Source: Afipia sp049747295 (GTDB lineage Bacteria; Pseudomonadota; Alphaproteobacteria; Rhizobiales; Xanthobacteraceae). Taken from it: DNA of 64,000 bases. Location of the stretch: positions 1,364,001-1,428,000 of the forward strand of contig NZ_JBMHJM010000001.1 in the NCBI RefSeq assembly GCF_049747295.1. Direction: 5' to 3'. How positions within the stretch are numbered: the first letter of the stretch is position 1; each line of letters begins with the position of its first letter. Below are positions 25,653 through 37,438 of this stretch, piece by piece. Both the position numbers and the translations under genes were made by a program. The notes beneath the pieces were generated by a model. It worked only from the letters and a program-made list of their open reading frames with translations. It had not been told where the DNA came from and made no database searches.

Positions 25653-26855
25653 CTATCGCAGGTTTCCGCAAAACCGCTGGATGCGCTTGCAGGCCTCTTC
25701 AAGGTCCGACGTCTTTGTGGCGTAGGAGATTCGGAAGGCCGGGCCAAGCCCGAACGCGGAGCCTTGCACCACCGCGACACCCTCTGTCTCAAGAAGTTCA
25801 GTCACGAAATCTTCATCGGTCGTGAGCTTCTTGCCCGACGGCGCGGTCTTGCCGATGGTGCCCGCGCAGGAGGGATAGACGTAGAACGCCCCTTCCGGCC
25901 GTGGACAATCAATGCCCGAGGCCTGGTTCAGCATGGCCACCACGAGATCGCGGCGCTCCTTGAACACGGTGTTGTTCGCAGGAATGAAGTCTTGCTGCCC
26001 GTTGAGCGCCTCGACCGCCGCCCACTGCGCGATCGAAGACGGGTTTGACGTCGATTGCGACTGGATGGTCGCCATCGCGGCGATGAGCTGCTGCGGTCCG
26101 CCCGCATAGCCGATGCGCCAGCCGGTCATGCAATAGGCCTTGGACACGCCGTTCACGGTCAACGTGCGATCGAACAGCCTGGGCTCGACCTGCGCCGGAG
26201 TGGTGAACTCGAAGTCGTCGTAGACGAGGTGTTCATACATGTCGTCGGTCATGATCCAGACATGCGGATGCTTGACCAGCACGTCCGTCAGGGCCTTCAA
26301 CTCGGCGCGCGTATAGGCCGCTCCCGTCGGATTGGACGGCGAGTTCAGGATGATCCACTTCGTCTTCGGCGTGATGGCCCGCTCCAGGGCATCCGGCTGT
26401 AGCTTGAAGCCGAACTCGGCCGTGCAAACGACCGGGACCGACTCACCGCCGGCAAGTGCCACCATCTCCGGATAGCTGACCCAGTACGGCGCCGGGATAA
26501 TCACCTCGTCGCCTGGATTGATGGTCGCCATCAACGCGTTATAAAGCACCTGCTTGCCGCCGGTGCCGACCGTGATCTGGTTCGGCTTATAAGCCAGACC
26601 GTTCTCCCGCTGGAACTTGGCGATAATCGCTTCTTTCAGCTCGGGAATGCCGTCCACCGCCGTGTACTTGGTCTTGCCGGCCTCGATGGCATGGATGGCC
26701 GCCAGCTTGATGTTGGCGGGGGTATCGAAATCGGGCTCTCCGGCGCCGAGGCCAATGACGTTACGGCCCGCGGCTTTGAGCTGCCGTGCTTTATCCGTGA
26801 CCGCGATGGTCGCGGACGGCTTCACACGGTCGAGCGCAGCGGACAGAAACGGCAT
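25653..26855 (-). CDS. aatA: Aspartate aminotransferase, class I/II
   Basis: A 400-residue PLP enzyme interconverting aspartate/2-oxoglutarate and oxaloacetate/glutamate; prephenate activity is known for some members of this subgroup. The fold-type I pattern is complete: GLGAGEPDFDTPANIKLAA, VGTGGKQVLYNALMATINPGDEVI, NSPSNPTGAAYTRAEL, the PLP lysine in VNGVSKAYCMTGWRIGYAGGP (about residue 238), and the substrate arginine in GLGPAFRISYA. Length and style fit the subgroup Ib AspAT of rhizobia. Monocistronic, with about 480 bp upstream. Confidence 0.94.
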   Translation of the reverse strand: MPFLSAALDRVKPSATIAVTDKARQLKAAGRNVIGLGAGEPDFDTPANIKLAAIHAIEAGKTKYTAVDGIPELKEAIIAKFQRENGLAYKPNQITVGTGGKQVLYNALMATINPGDEVIIPAPYWVSYPEMVALAGGESVPVVCTAEFGFKLQPDALERAITPKTKWIILNSPSNPTGAAYTRAELKALTDVLVKHPHVWIMTDDMYEHLVYDDFEFTTPAQVEPRLFDRTLTVNGVSKAYCMTGWRIGYAGGPQQLIAAMATIQSQSTSNPSSIAQWAAVEALNGQQDFIPANNTVFKERRDLVVAMLNQASGIDCPRPEGAFYVYPSCAGTIGKTAPSGKKLTTDEDFVTELLETEGVAVVQGSAFGLGPAFRISYATKTSDLEEACKRIQRFCGNLR

Positions 26856-27333
26856 GTTGATCTCCTTGCAAACGTCGCAGGCGGTCAGGCTTACGAGTCG
26901 ATTTATGGGCGGAAATGCACACTAAGGTGGGCGCCGCTGCACCGCAAGATGTCTGACGATCTTTCTGGAAACCCGGAAAAATGCGTATTTTGGCGTCACG
27001 TCAGCGGCTATCGGTAGCCTGTCTTTTCCGGGGATTTCGCCGGGAGATCCTCGGTCAACAGGCCGCTATGGATGACCAGGCGATTTGGCACGATCAGTTT
27101 AAAACGGACCATTTTCGGCGATAGCAAAAGATTGATCGCCACAGCCCCAGCTCGCGCAGCTGTGATGCAGCGCACTCACAGGCCTGCCTAGCATGGTTTT
27201 GCACACGCTGACGCGTATTGAGCGAATTCAACCATTTCCAGATAGCGGGGCTTGCAGCAGGTCGCCGCGCACATCATTGTTTGGGCGGGATTGTCAAACC
27301 TCGGCAGACTTAGACTTGGGCAAGCGACTAGCG
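26856..27333. other. Intergenic region between divergent AspAT and GST genes
   Basis: 478 bp. It must contain both promoters. A minus-strand frame crossing the GST start has no plausible protein character. No repeat or structured RNA was recognised. Confidence 0.5.
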
Positions 27334-28005
27334 ATGTACAAACTCTATTCGATGCAACGCTCCGGCAACAGCTACAAGGTTCGCCTTGCGCTGGCGCTGC
27401 TGAACGCGCCCTACAAAGCCATCGAGGTCGACATTCTGCGCGGGGAAAGCCGCACGCCGGAATTCCTGGCGAAAAACCCCAGCGGACAGGTGCCGCTGCT
27501 GGAAGTCGCGGATGGCCGCTATTTGGCCGAATCCAACGCGATCCTGTGGTACGTCGCCGTCGGAACATCATTGGCCCCGGAAGACCGCATCGACCGTGCT
27601 GAAGCCTTGCAGTGGATGTTCTTCGAACAACATGCGCTGGAGCCGAGCGTCGGTGCCGCCTATTTCTGGCTGGTGCTGGTGCGAGGCGGCCGCGATCTGC
27701 AAACGCACGCGCTGGAGGACTGGATGGAGCGTGGCTACGCCGCCCTGCGGGTGATGGAAAATCATCTCAAGAGCCGCGACTATTTCGCGGCTGGTCATCT
27801 CACCGTCGCGGACATTGCGATGTACGGCTACACCCACGTCGCCAATCAGTGTGACTTCGATCTGAACGGCTACCCTTCGGTGCGCGCCTGGCTGAAACGC
27901 GTGGAGGCAGAGCCCCGGTTCGTTTCCATGAACTGGAAACCCGTGGAAATTCCGGCGCCCGGCACCGTTCCCGGTGCAGAAACTGACCTCACCGCCGAGG
28001 CGTGA
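27334..28005 (+). CDS. Glutathione S-transferase family protein
   Basis: From the ATG at 27334 the protein is 223 residues: thioredoxin-like N-domain (MYKLYSMQRSGNSYKVRLALALL, SGQVPLLEVADGRYLAESNAIL) and helical C-domain with HLTVADIAMYGYTHVANQCDFDLNGYP. The Ser in SGNSYK (about residue 10-13) is the probable glutathione-activating residue. It is clearly related to the GST at 9297 (shared GESRTPEF/NESRTPEF, SxAIxxYL and ADxxxYxxTH patterns). The C-terminal 20 residues are an acidic, proline-containing extension. Confidence 0.9.
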   Translation: MYKLYSMQRSGNSYKVRLALALLNAPYKAIEVDILRGESRTPEFLAKNPSGQVPLLEVADGRYLAESNAILWYVAVGTSLAPEDRIDRAEALQWMFFEQHALEPSVGAAYFWLVLVRGGRDLQTHALEDWMERGYAALRVMENHLKSRDYFAAGHLTVADIAMYGYTHVANQCDFDLNGYPSVRAWLKRVEAEPRFVSMNWKPVEIPAPGTVPGAETDLTAEA

Positions 28006-28171
28006 TCCTCAACCTGTGAAGGGATAGCGTGGATTTCGGGCACAACGCGTTAGATCACCGAGATGCACCACATTTTTGCCACATACGAGCCGGCTCCGCC
28101 CCAATCCTGACAGCGAAATCTGACACATTCCGACTGGTGGTGATTCGCCACTCGATAAGGATTTACGACCA

Positions 28172-28351
28172 ATGACCCGGTCGCAGATTGCAGGATTAGG
28201 TTTCGGACTACGTTCCGTCCGCGTTGCATCGTCAAAACTGTCGAATGCCGTCGCGGCTTCGCTCGCGGTGGCCTCGCTGTCATTGTGCCTGATCGTCGCC
28301 GTCACGCTTCTGACGATCAAGGTAGCAACGGCCATGCCGGTTGCAGGCTGA
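28172..28351 (+). CDS. Small single-span membrane protein (59 aa)
   Basis: ATG at 28172 and TGA at 28349-28351 encode 59 residues: MTRSQIAGLGFGLRSVRVAS, then a hydrophobic stretch (AASLAVASLSLCLIVAVTLLTI) and KVATAMPVAG. An AAGGA lies ten bases upstream. The basic N-terminus and one span suggest an inner-membrane micro-protein. I do not recognise a family, and the frame could be fortuitous, but codon use resembles the neighbours. Confidence 0.45.
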   Translation: MTRSQIAGLGFGLRSVRVASSKLSNAVAASLAVASLSLCLIVAVTLLTIKVATAMPVAG

Positions 28352-28507
28352 GCGCCGCGCTATTTCCCTGCGCACGACGATATCCGCGACCGCCCGGGGT
28401 TTGATCCGGCTACGCCGATCAGCCTCGCAATAACGATTTCACCTGGCATCGACGAAGGCAGTCGATGCCAGCATTATCTATGATCGCGCATGCGCGGAGA
28501 CATTAGG

Positions 28508-28684
28508 ATGAAGGCCCCGCTCGTCATCGTCTCGGTATCACTGACGCTCGCGATCGTCGTGGTCGCGTTGTTCCTGATCATGACGCAGACGCGGCGGCAA
28601 CCGGCTCCTGCGGTCCCCTCGACCAGTCATCTCAAAATCGAGAAGATGATCGACGCGCCGCGCGTCTCGTCGCTCAACCCGTGA
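28508..28684 (+). CDS. Small single-span membrane protein (58 aa)
   Basis: From ATG 28508, with GGAG eight bases upstream, the frame gives 58 residues: MKAPLVIVSVSLTLAIVVVALFLIM, a clear N-terminal span, then TQTRRQPAPAVPSTSHLKIEKMIDAPRV. The Pro/Ala-rich hydrophilic part would follow the span; orientation is not obvious. An upstream start at 28490 is possible. Convergent with the MFS gene at 28697. Function unknown. Confidence 0.55.
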   Translation: MKAPLVIVSVSLTLAIVVVALFLIMTQTRRQPAPAVPSTSHLKIEKMIDAPRVSSLNP

Positions 28685-28696
28685 GCGTGAACGCGC

Positions 28697-30013
28697 TCAC
28701 TCGCTGCCGTCGCCCTGCAAGTAACCGTGGGTCCGCGAGTCCGGCATGATGATCGCGGCGATAAATGAAATCGCACACAGGCCGGTCACATACCAATAGA
28801 AGTTGGCCTCTGCTCCGGCGCTCTTGAACCAAAGCGCGACATACTCAGCCGAGCCGCCGAAGATCGCATTGGCGATCGCGTAGGACAGCCCGACACCCAG
28901 CGCGCGCACTTCCGGCGGAAACATTTCGGATTTCACAAGACCGCTGATCGAGGTGTAGAACGAAACGATTGCCAGCGCCGCGATAATCAGGAAATAGGCC
29001 GCGTAAGGATTGGTGACACCACCAATCGCATACATGAGCGGCACCGTGCAGAGCGTTGCAAGTCCACCGAAAAACAGCATCGACGTCCTGCGGCCCCACT
29101 TATCCGCCAACATCCCAAAAGGTGGCTGCATGATCATGTAAGTGAACAGCACTGCTGTCATCACCACGTTCGCGGTGCGATCGTTCATATGCGCGGTGTT
29201 CACCAGATATTTCTGCATGTAAGTCGTGAACGTATAGAAGATCAGCGAGCCGCCCGCGGTGTAGCCAAGCACAGTGAGAAACGCGCGGGTGTGTTTACGG
29301 AAGATCTCGCTTAACGAGCCGGCTTCCTTGCGCGCACGGGTATCAGCGGAAGATGTCTCATGCAGCGAAGCGCGCAGAAACAGCGCGATCAGCGCACAAG
29401 CTGCACCGACGAAGAATGGAATGCGCCAGCCCCACGCCCGCAGATCGGCGTCTGAGATCGTCTGCTGGACGATGAGAACCACCAGCGATGCCAGCAACTG
29501 ACCGCCGATCAGGGTGACGTACTGAAATGATCCGAAGAAACCACGCTGCCCGGGCAGCGCGACCTCACTCATGTAAGTTGCGCTGGTCCCATACTCACCG
29601 CCAACCGACAACCCTTGCACCATACGCGCGAAGAGCAGCAAAACCGGCGCTGCAGTCCCGATAGACGCGTAGGTCGGCAGCAGCGCAATGGCGAGCGAGC
29701 CCGCGCACATCATCAGCACCGAGATCAGCATCGAGGTTTTGCGGCCATATTTGTCCGCGATGAAACCAAAGATATAGCCGCCGATCGGCCGCATCAGGAA
29801 GCCGATGGCGAACACCGCTGCGGTCTGCAGGAGCTGCGTCGTCTGATTGCCTTTGGGGAAAAAGGACGGGGCGAAATACAGCGCGGTGAACGCGTAGGCG
29901 TAGAAGTCATACCATTCGACGAGATTGCCCGAGGAACTACCGAAGATGGCCCAGATCCTTCGCCGGCGGTCCGCGCTATCGCCGACTACAGAAGTGTTGG
30001 TCATCGTCGTCAT
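28697..30013 (-). CDS. MFS metabolite:H+ symporter (MHS family, KgtP-like)
   Basis: A 438-residue, 12-span symporter. SGNLVEWYDFYAYAFTALYFAPSFFP at the N-terminus, GFLMRPIGGYIFGFIADKYGRKTSM, and GLSVGGEYGTSATYMSE are diagnostic of the metabolite:H+ symporter family, which carries alpha-ketoglutarate, citrate, proline/betaine, shikimate and related solutes. The match is closest in feel to alpha-ketoglutarate permease, but the substrate is inferred only. The start MTTMTN at 30013 has alternatives three codons downstream. The DUF486 gene lies 34 bp upstream on the same strand. Confidence 0.9.
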   Translation of the reverse strand: MTTMTNTSVVGDSADRRRRIWAIFGSSSGNLVEWYDFYAYAFTALYFAPSFFPKGNQTTQLLQTAAVFAIGFLMRPIGGYIFGFIADKYGRKTSMLISVLMMCAGSLAIALLPTYASIGTAAPVLLLFARMVQGLSVGGEYGTSATYMSEVALPGQRGFFGSFQYVTLIGGQLLASLVVLIVQQTISDADLRAWGWRIPFFVGAACALIALFLRASLHETSSADTRARKEAGSLSEIFRKHTRAFLTVLGYTAGGSLIFYTFTTYMQKYLVNTAHMNDRTANVVMTAVLFTYMIMQPPFGMLADKWGRRTSMLFFGGLATLCTVPLMYAIGGVTNPYAAYFLIIAALAIVSFYTSISGLVKSEMFPPEVRALGVGLSYAIANAIFGGSAEYVALWFKSAGAEANFYWYVTGLCAISFIAAIIMPDSRTHGYLQGDGSE

Positions 30014-30047
30014 CGTCTCAGTTCTCCATTGGTATCTCGAGGCCGCT

Positions 30048-30404
30048 CTATGACCATTTGTGAAAGATAAAGAAAGCCCCCAAAGCGATGAATGCGAAAC
30101 CTAGAGCGTGGTTCCACCCAAGCGGCTCCTTCAGGTACAGCACTGAAAATCCGGCGAATACAACCAGCGTGATGACTTCCTGAATCGTCTTCAATTGCGC
30201 TGCTGAGTAGACCGAGCTGCCCCAGCGGTTGGCCGGCACGGCAAGCCAGTATTCGAAGAACGCGATTCCCCAGCTCACCATGATGACGAGCGGCAGGGAG
30301 ACCGACTTGAACTTCAGGTGCCCGTACCAAGCGAAGGTCATGAAGATATTCGACGCAAGCAACATGAGGATCGGCAACGCGAACGGCGAGACGGCGGTGG
30401 GCAT
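30048..30404 (-). CDS. DUF486 (DMT-related) membrane protein
   Basis: A 118-residue, four-span inner-membrane protein. SNIFMTFAWYGHLKF, VSWGIAFFEYWLAVPANRWGSSVYSAAQLKTIQEVITL and YLKEPLGWNHALGFAFIALGAFFIFH are the conserved blocks of the DUF486 family, a half-size relative of the drug/metabolite transporters. It lies 34 bp before the MHS carrier, so the two may share a transcript. Transport substrate unknown. Confidence 0.9.
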   Translation of the reverse strand: MPTAVSPFALPILMLLASNIFMTFAWYGHLKFKSVSLPLVIMVSWGIAFFEYWLAVPANRWGSSVYSAAQLKTIQEVITLVVFAGFSVLYLKEPLGWNHALGFAFIALGAFFIFHKWS

Positions 30405-30519
30405 GGATAGACCTTTCAGGAAAAACCGGCAGGTGAGTGTTATGAACCGTATTTCGGCAGGCAGCGGGACCTTGGAAGCAGGGACAGCGCATCGCGCCGC
30501 ACCCGTAACATAATAAAGA

Positions 30520-30660
30520 TGTCACAGGTCTGTAATGCCCCCGGGTTAGCCTTCGGATGCGTTCGGTCCGCTTCCCCCGTCGCGGACTCTGCGTTCAAGC
30601 GGTCCCCGGCCGCACATCCCCCTCTTTGTGCCGCGAACCGGCCGGGGCCGCATTTTTTGA
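30520..30660 (+). ncRNA. Candidate structured RNA with intrinsic terminator
   Basis: Within a 430-bp gene-free gap, the plus strand has GTCCGC pairing with GCGGAC around 30570-30591. Near 30605-30650 a stronger structure joins CCCCGGCCG to CGGCCGGGG and leads into CATTTTTTG (T-run about 30653-30658). This looks like a short RNA ending in a rho-independent terminator. I could not match it to 6S, SRP, tmRNA or a known riboswitch. It may instead be a leader of the acyltransferase gene at 30842. Confidence 0.35.
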
Positions 30661-30841
30661 AATGGCGTTCTTGTGCCTCGAATCCCAGGCCCCTGCCTCA
30701 TCATGCAGCCACGCTCAGTAGCGGGTTTTGGATGCAGGGTGTTGCTGAGAACGGCAGGTTTTTACTTTCTCGGCGTAGGCGCCGACCACTATAACGCCCA
30801 CCATCGCGGATTACGCCGCATCCCTGCTTGATGATCCATCC

Positions 30842-31684
30842 ATGATCCGTACCGTTCCCGTCGTATTCCTCCTGATCGTCCTCTTTCTCGTTCTGTTGCC
30901 GTTTCAGGTCGCGGGCATTCTGCTCGGCAACCGCCTGCAGCGCGACGTGCCTAATCTGTTTCATCGCATCGGCTGCGCATTGATCGGCGTGCGCATCACA
31001 CAGGTGGGCGAGCGTGCGCCGAATGGCCCGCTGCTGATCCTGTCCAACCATGCATCGTGGCTCGACATCACGGTGCTCAGCGCCATCGCCCCCGTGGTGT
31101 TCGTTTCGAAATCCGAAGTCGCAAATTGGCCGGTGTTCGGCTGGCTCGCGAAGCTGCAGCGTACAATTTTCATCGAGCGCGAACGCCGCCACAAGACCGG
31201 AGAAGCAACGCGCACCATGGCGGATCGTCTTGTGGGCGGCGACGCCGTCGTGCTGTTTCCGGAGGGCACGTCCAGCGACGGAATCCGCATCCTGCCGTTT
31301 CGTTCGGCCTTGATCGGTGCCGTGCATCACGCCATCGGTGATGCCGTACATCACGATCGCGTCATCGTACAGCCGGTCTCCATCGCTTACGTCAATTTTG
31401 GCGGCATCCCGGTTGGGCGCGCCCTGCGCGATAAAGTGGCCTGGTACGGCGAGGCCGACCTGGTGCCGCACCTGCTGAACGTTCTGGCGGCAGGCGCAGT
31501 GGATGTCACGGTCAGCTGGGGAGAGCCGGTCGCTTACGGCATGAGCGCCGACCGCAAAAAAATCGCCCGCGACGCGGAAACCTCCGTCCGGCGGATGACC
31601 GCCCGTGCCTTGCGCTCGCCGCCGCAACCGGTATCAATTCCAGAAGCGGCACCTGCGTCGCTCCCCGCCCTCGAACAAACCTGA
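30842..31684 (+). CDS. PlsC-type lysophospholipid acyltransferase
   Basis: A 280-residue membrane-associated acyltransferase. One N-terminal span (TVPVVFLLIVLFLVLLPFQVAGIL) is followed by the PlsC domain with the catalytic H-x4-D block NHASWLD, the second block IFIERERR, and the acceptor block LFPEGTSSDG. It would transfer an acyl chain to lysophosphatidate or a related lyso-lipid; an OlsA-like role in ornithine lipid synthesis cannot be excluded. It ends in a Pro/Ala-rich tail. The aldo/keto reductase gene starts 11 bp after its stop, so they probably form one transcript. Confidence 0.9.
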   Translation: MIRTVPVVFLLIVLFLVLLPFQVAGILLGNRLQRDVPNLFHRIGCALIGVRITQVGERAPNGPLLILSNHASWLDITVLSAIAPVVFVSKSEVANWPVFGWLAKLQRTIFIERERRHKTGEATRTMADRLVGGDAVVLFPEGTSSDGIRILPFRSALIGAVHHAIGDAVHHDRVIVQPVSIAYVNFGGIPVGRALRDKVAWYGEADLVPHLLNVLAAGAVDVTVSWGEPVAYGMSADRKKIARDAETSVRRMTARALRSPPQPVSIPEAAPASLPALEQT

Positions 31685-31695
31685 CGGGATTGATC

Positions 31696-32637
31696 ATGGA
31701 GATCAGAAATCTCGGAAGCTCCGGCCTCCGCGTCTCGGCTGTTGGCCTTGGCTGCAACAATTTCGGCCAGCGCACCGATCTGGAAACGTCGCGCAAGATC
31801 ATTCACAAGGCCATTGATCTCGGCATCACCCTCTTCGACACCGCTGACATTTACGCGGGTCGCGGCGGATCGGAAACCGTCCTCGGGCAGGTGCTGGGTG
31901 ACCGGCGCAAGGACATCGTGCTGGCGACGAAATACTCCAAGGAGATGGCGGACGACGGCACCAAGCAGGGTGCTTCGCGCCGCTACATCATGAATGCGGT
32001 CGAAGACAGTCTGCGCCGGCTGAAGACCGATTACATCGATCTCTACCAGCAGCACGATTTCGATCCGCTGACGCCGATCGAGGAAACACTGCGGGCGCTT
32101 GAGGATCTCATCCGTCAGGGCAAGGTGCGCTACATCGGCTGTTCGAATTTTCCGGCATGGCGCATTGCCGAAGCCCAGTTCACCGCGCGGGGCATCAATA
32201 CGCACGCCTTCGTATCGTGCCAGGACGAGTACAGTCTGATCGTCCGCGACATCGAAAAGGACCTCTTGCCTGCTGCGCAGGCTTACAATCTTGGCCTGCT
32301 CCCCTTCTTTCCGCTCGCCAGCAGCCTGCTCGCCGGAAAGTACAAACGAGGTGAAGCACCCTCCGCGGACTCGCGCTTCGGCAAGGTCGCGTATCTGCGC
32401 GATCGTTACATGACCGACAAGAACTTCAACATCGTGCACAAGCTGCAGGACTTTGCGGACGCGCACGGCAAGACGATAATCGAACTCGCGTTCTCGTGGC
32501 TCGCGGCACGGCCGCAGGTGTCGAGCGTGATCGCCGGCGCCTCGCGACCCGAGCAGGTCGAACAGAACGCCAAGGCCATCAGCTGGAAGCTGACGGCCGA
32601 TGACATGGCCGAAATCGACACGATCACTCAGGGCTGA
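31696..32637 (+). CDS. Aldo/keto reductase
   Basis: A 313-residue TIM-barrel NADPH oxidoreductase from ATG 31696. The tetrad is visible: Asp and Tyr in LFDTADIYAGRGGSE, Lys in VLATKYSKE, His in YIDLYQQHDFDP. The cofactor-binding C-terminal part has SVIAGASRPEQVEQNAKA. The sequence resembles the YajO/Tas-like AKR group that accepts diverse aldehydes. It follows the PlsC gene closely. Physiological substrate unknown. Confidence 0.93.
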   Translation: MEIRNLGSSGLRVSAVGLGCNNFGQRTDLETSRKIIHKAIDLGITLFDTADIYAGRGGSETVLGQVLGDRRKDIVLATKYSKEMADDGTKQGASRRYIMNAVEDSLRRLKTDYIDLYQQHDFDPLTPIEETLRALEDLIRQGKVRYIGCSNFPAWRIAEAQFTARGINTHAFVSCQDEYSLIVRDIEKDLLPAAQAYNLGLLPFFPLASSLLAGKYKRGEAPSADSRFGKVAYLRDRYMTDKNFNIVHKLQDFADAHGKTIIELAFSWLAARPQVSSVIAGASRPEQVEQNAKAISWKLTADDMAEIDTITQG

Positions 32638-32766
32638 GACGTTTCGGTAGCTGTCCTCGGTTGATCTGGCCGGTCTCGCACTCCAATATAGCTTGGCGTC
32701 GCATCCAGCGATTCCATCGCCAAGAACCAGGCGCGTGGCGGACACAATGCAGTTCGGGCTTGGCAG

Positions 32767-32967
32767 ATGATAGATCGTTCAGACACTCAGCTTCAGCCGC
32801 GCGCGCTCAATTGCGCGCGGTGCGGAGCTGCCTTCACCTGCGATCTCTCAGGGCACTGCTGGTGCGCAGACGAAACAGCGAAATTACCGATGCCAACGCG
32901 CGGCGAAGACTGCCTGTGCCGGGAGTGCCTGCGCGCAGAAGCCGCGCGGCATGCCAACGGCACCTGA
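32767..32967 (+). CDS. Cysteine-rich CWC family protein
   Basis: A 66-residue protein with eight cysteines arranged as CARCGAAFTC, GHCWCADE and CLCRECLR. This is the Cys_rich_CWC pattern, probably a small zinc-binding module. No signal peptide. Many relatives carry such a gene beside nucleotide or RNA-modification genes, but here the neighbours give no hint. Standalone between the aldo/keto reductase and a convergent GST. Confidence 0.8.
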   Translation: MIDRSDTQLQPRALNCARCGAAFTCDLSGHCWCADETAKLPMPTRGEDCLCRECLRAEAARHANGT

Positions 32968-33042
32968 TATCCCCACGCGACAGAGCTTCAGTGTTCCTGC
33001 CTTGGCAGCAACACTGAATCCGGGATCAAAAATCCCAAACTC

Positions 33043-33741
33043 CTACACGCTATATCTCGGAGACTTCCGTGCCATCCCGTCAAAGGCATCGAGCAATCGC
33101 TCGCGCCAGGCATGGACCGGATCGTCTTCCTTCAGCAGCTGGAACGAGCTGACAACCCGCGCCCATTGGAATTGCCCGAACACGATGTAGTCGCCGTAGT
33201 TCGGGGCTGCCCCGCCGATGAAGGGCTGCTTGCGCAACGTGAGCCGCAGCGGATCGAGATATTTGCGACACGCATCGACCCGCGCATCGCGGTCCGCGAC
33301 GACATCCTCCAGCGATCTTCCAAAACGGGCCTCGCGGGTGGTGCGGAAATAAGCTTGATCCTCAGGCAACAGGCGTTCGTGGACATCGGCCACGATGAAC
33401 GAAGCGAAATGACCGACCATGACATCGCCCCAGCTGTTGAGCATCCGCGCCATGGCACGGCCGCCCTCGCCGCCGAACAATGACGGCCGGTCGGGATAAG
33501 TATCCTCGAGGTAGCTCGCAATCTCCCACGAGTCGGCGACGGTTCTCTCGCCGTCGACAAAAACGGGCACCTTTTCAGAGCTGTGCGGCTTGATCGCGGC
33601 CTTCTCCGTGAAGCGCCACGGTATCGTCTCAGCCTTCAACCCCTTGTGGGCAAGAGCCATGCGTGTGCGCCAACAATAGGGGCTGAACACACGCTCAGGA
33701 TCTGAGCCGACCAATTCGAAAAGCTTCCGTGCAACCATCAT
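33043..33741 (-). CDS. Glutathione S-transferase family protein
   Basis: From the ATG at 33739-33741 (AGGTGA upstream) the protein is 232 residues. The N-domain reads KLFELVGSDPERVFSPYCWRTRMALAHKGL, with SPYCWR as the active-site loop, and KVPVFVDGERTVADSWEIASYLEDTYP as the glutathione-binding part. The SPYCWR pattern is typical of the LigE/beta-etherase-like and related GST classes. The C-domain has AAPNYGDYIVFGQFQWARVVSS. An upstream GTG/TTG-type extension to 33795 lacks a ribosome site. Substrate unknown. Confidence 0.88.
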   Translation of the reverse strand: MMVARKLFELVGSDPERVFSPYCWRTRMALAHKGLKAETIPWRFTEKAAIKPHSSEKVPVFVDGERTVADSWEIASYLEDTYPDRPSLFGGEGGRAMARMLNSWGDVMVGHFASFIVADVHERLLPEDQAYFRTTREARFGRSLEDVVADRDARVDACRKYLDPLRLTLRKQPFIGGAAPNYGDYIVFGQFQWARVVSSFQLLKEDDPVHAWRERLLDAFDGMARKSPRYSV

Positions 33742-33940
33742 GTCACCTGGGCAGGGCAACGCTGAAACGCCCTGCAAATTTGAATGCGCTTGCATGGACG
33801 TTGCGGTTTCGTTACCTCGGAGTCAATGGCGCCATCGCGGTTCAAGCAAAATTCATTCGGCGAATTCGACCGATGATGGAAAAATCGCGTTGTGTCGTGA
33901 AAAACAAGAAATCGCACTTCCCGCAGCAGCGCCGGGAACT

Positions 33941-34296
33941 TCAGGGCGCGGGAGTGACCTTGATCGTCTTGGATTTGGTCTTCGTGGCGATCTCTCTCGC
34001 AGCGCTCGCCGTTGTCACCGATGTTTCGTTGACTTCGCGCATCATGCCATTTTCCACGACGAAGAAGCCTTTCCCGTCCAGCGACATCTTTGTCGATGTC
34101 ATCAGGCTCTCGAGTCGTTTCGGTGCCCCCCCCGGCCTGTCGATTTCGCAAGAACGGCCTTGCTGTGTGCGGTGACGAAATCCTTCACCGATGCTTCTTC
34201 GAACGCGCGGACTTGGTGATAGATCGCCGTTCTCTTCTCAACATCGGCGTCGCTCAACGTAAAAGAGGTCTGTGCCGCGACTTTGTCGCGCAGCAA
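33941..34296 (-). pseudogene. Frameshifted gene with C8/G8 tract
   Basis: On the minus strand a protein-like frame runs from about 34296 (ALLRDKVAAQTSFTLSDADV, then EKRTAIYHQVRAFEEASVKD and FVTAHSKAVLAKST). It meets a run of eight G (plus-strand C at 34126-34133). Protein-like sequence resumes in another frame: PKRLESLMTSTKMSLDGKGF, FVVENGMMREVNETSVTT, ending KTIKVTPAP and TGA at 33941-33943. One added G or two lost would join the halves. Upstream, to about 34390, similar sequence (NEIDSLALNFL in one frame, LAENRAREITARSIP in the next) suggests a second shift. Family not recognised. Could be a true pseudogene, a phase-variable tract or an assembly error. Confidence 0.5.
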
Positions 34297-34445
34297 TGCG
34301 CCGGGGATCGATCGGGCCGTGATTTCGCGAGCTCGATTTTCCGCAAGAAATTCAACGCCAGCGAATCGATTTCATTGCAAACTTGATTGCAGCCGACGAA
34401 GAAAATGCCCTTTTCTGAACGCCCTTCGCGCCCCATATTTCGCCC

Positions 34446-37358
<2,913 letters not shown>

Positions 37359-37365
37359 CGTTTCG

Positions 37366-37399
37366 GGCTATCGTCTTCCTTGCCAGGAAGACGATAGCC
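37366..37399. repeat. Perfect 15-bp stem hairpin between uvrB and csaA-like gene
   Basis: GGCTATCGTCTTCCT (37366-37380) is exactly complementary to 37385-37399, with loop TGCC. It begins 8 bp after the uvrB stop. No T-run follows, so it may stabilise or process the uvrB mRNA rather than terminate it. Confidence 0.85.
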
Positions 37400-37438
37400 A
37401 TCAAGGAACGCTGTCGATGATACGGAAGAACTGCAATC

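Noticed and set aside
30535..30660. 6S RNA, SRP RNA or tmRNA in the 30.5-kb gap
   Set aside because: The open-bubble hairpin of 6S, the conserved SRP tetraloop region and a tmRNA tag frame were not found.
30701..31627. 308-codon minus-strand frame over the PlsC gene
   Set aside because: Antisense to a gene with intact catalytic blocks; rich in His/Gln/Arg as expected of a mirror frame.
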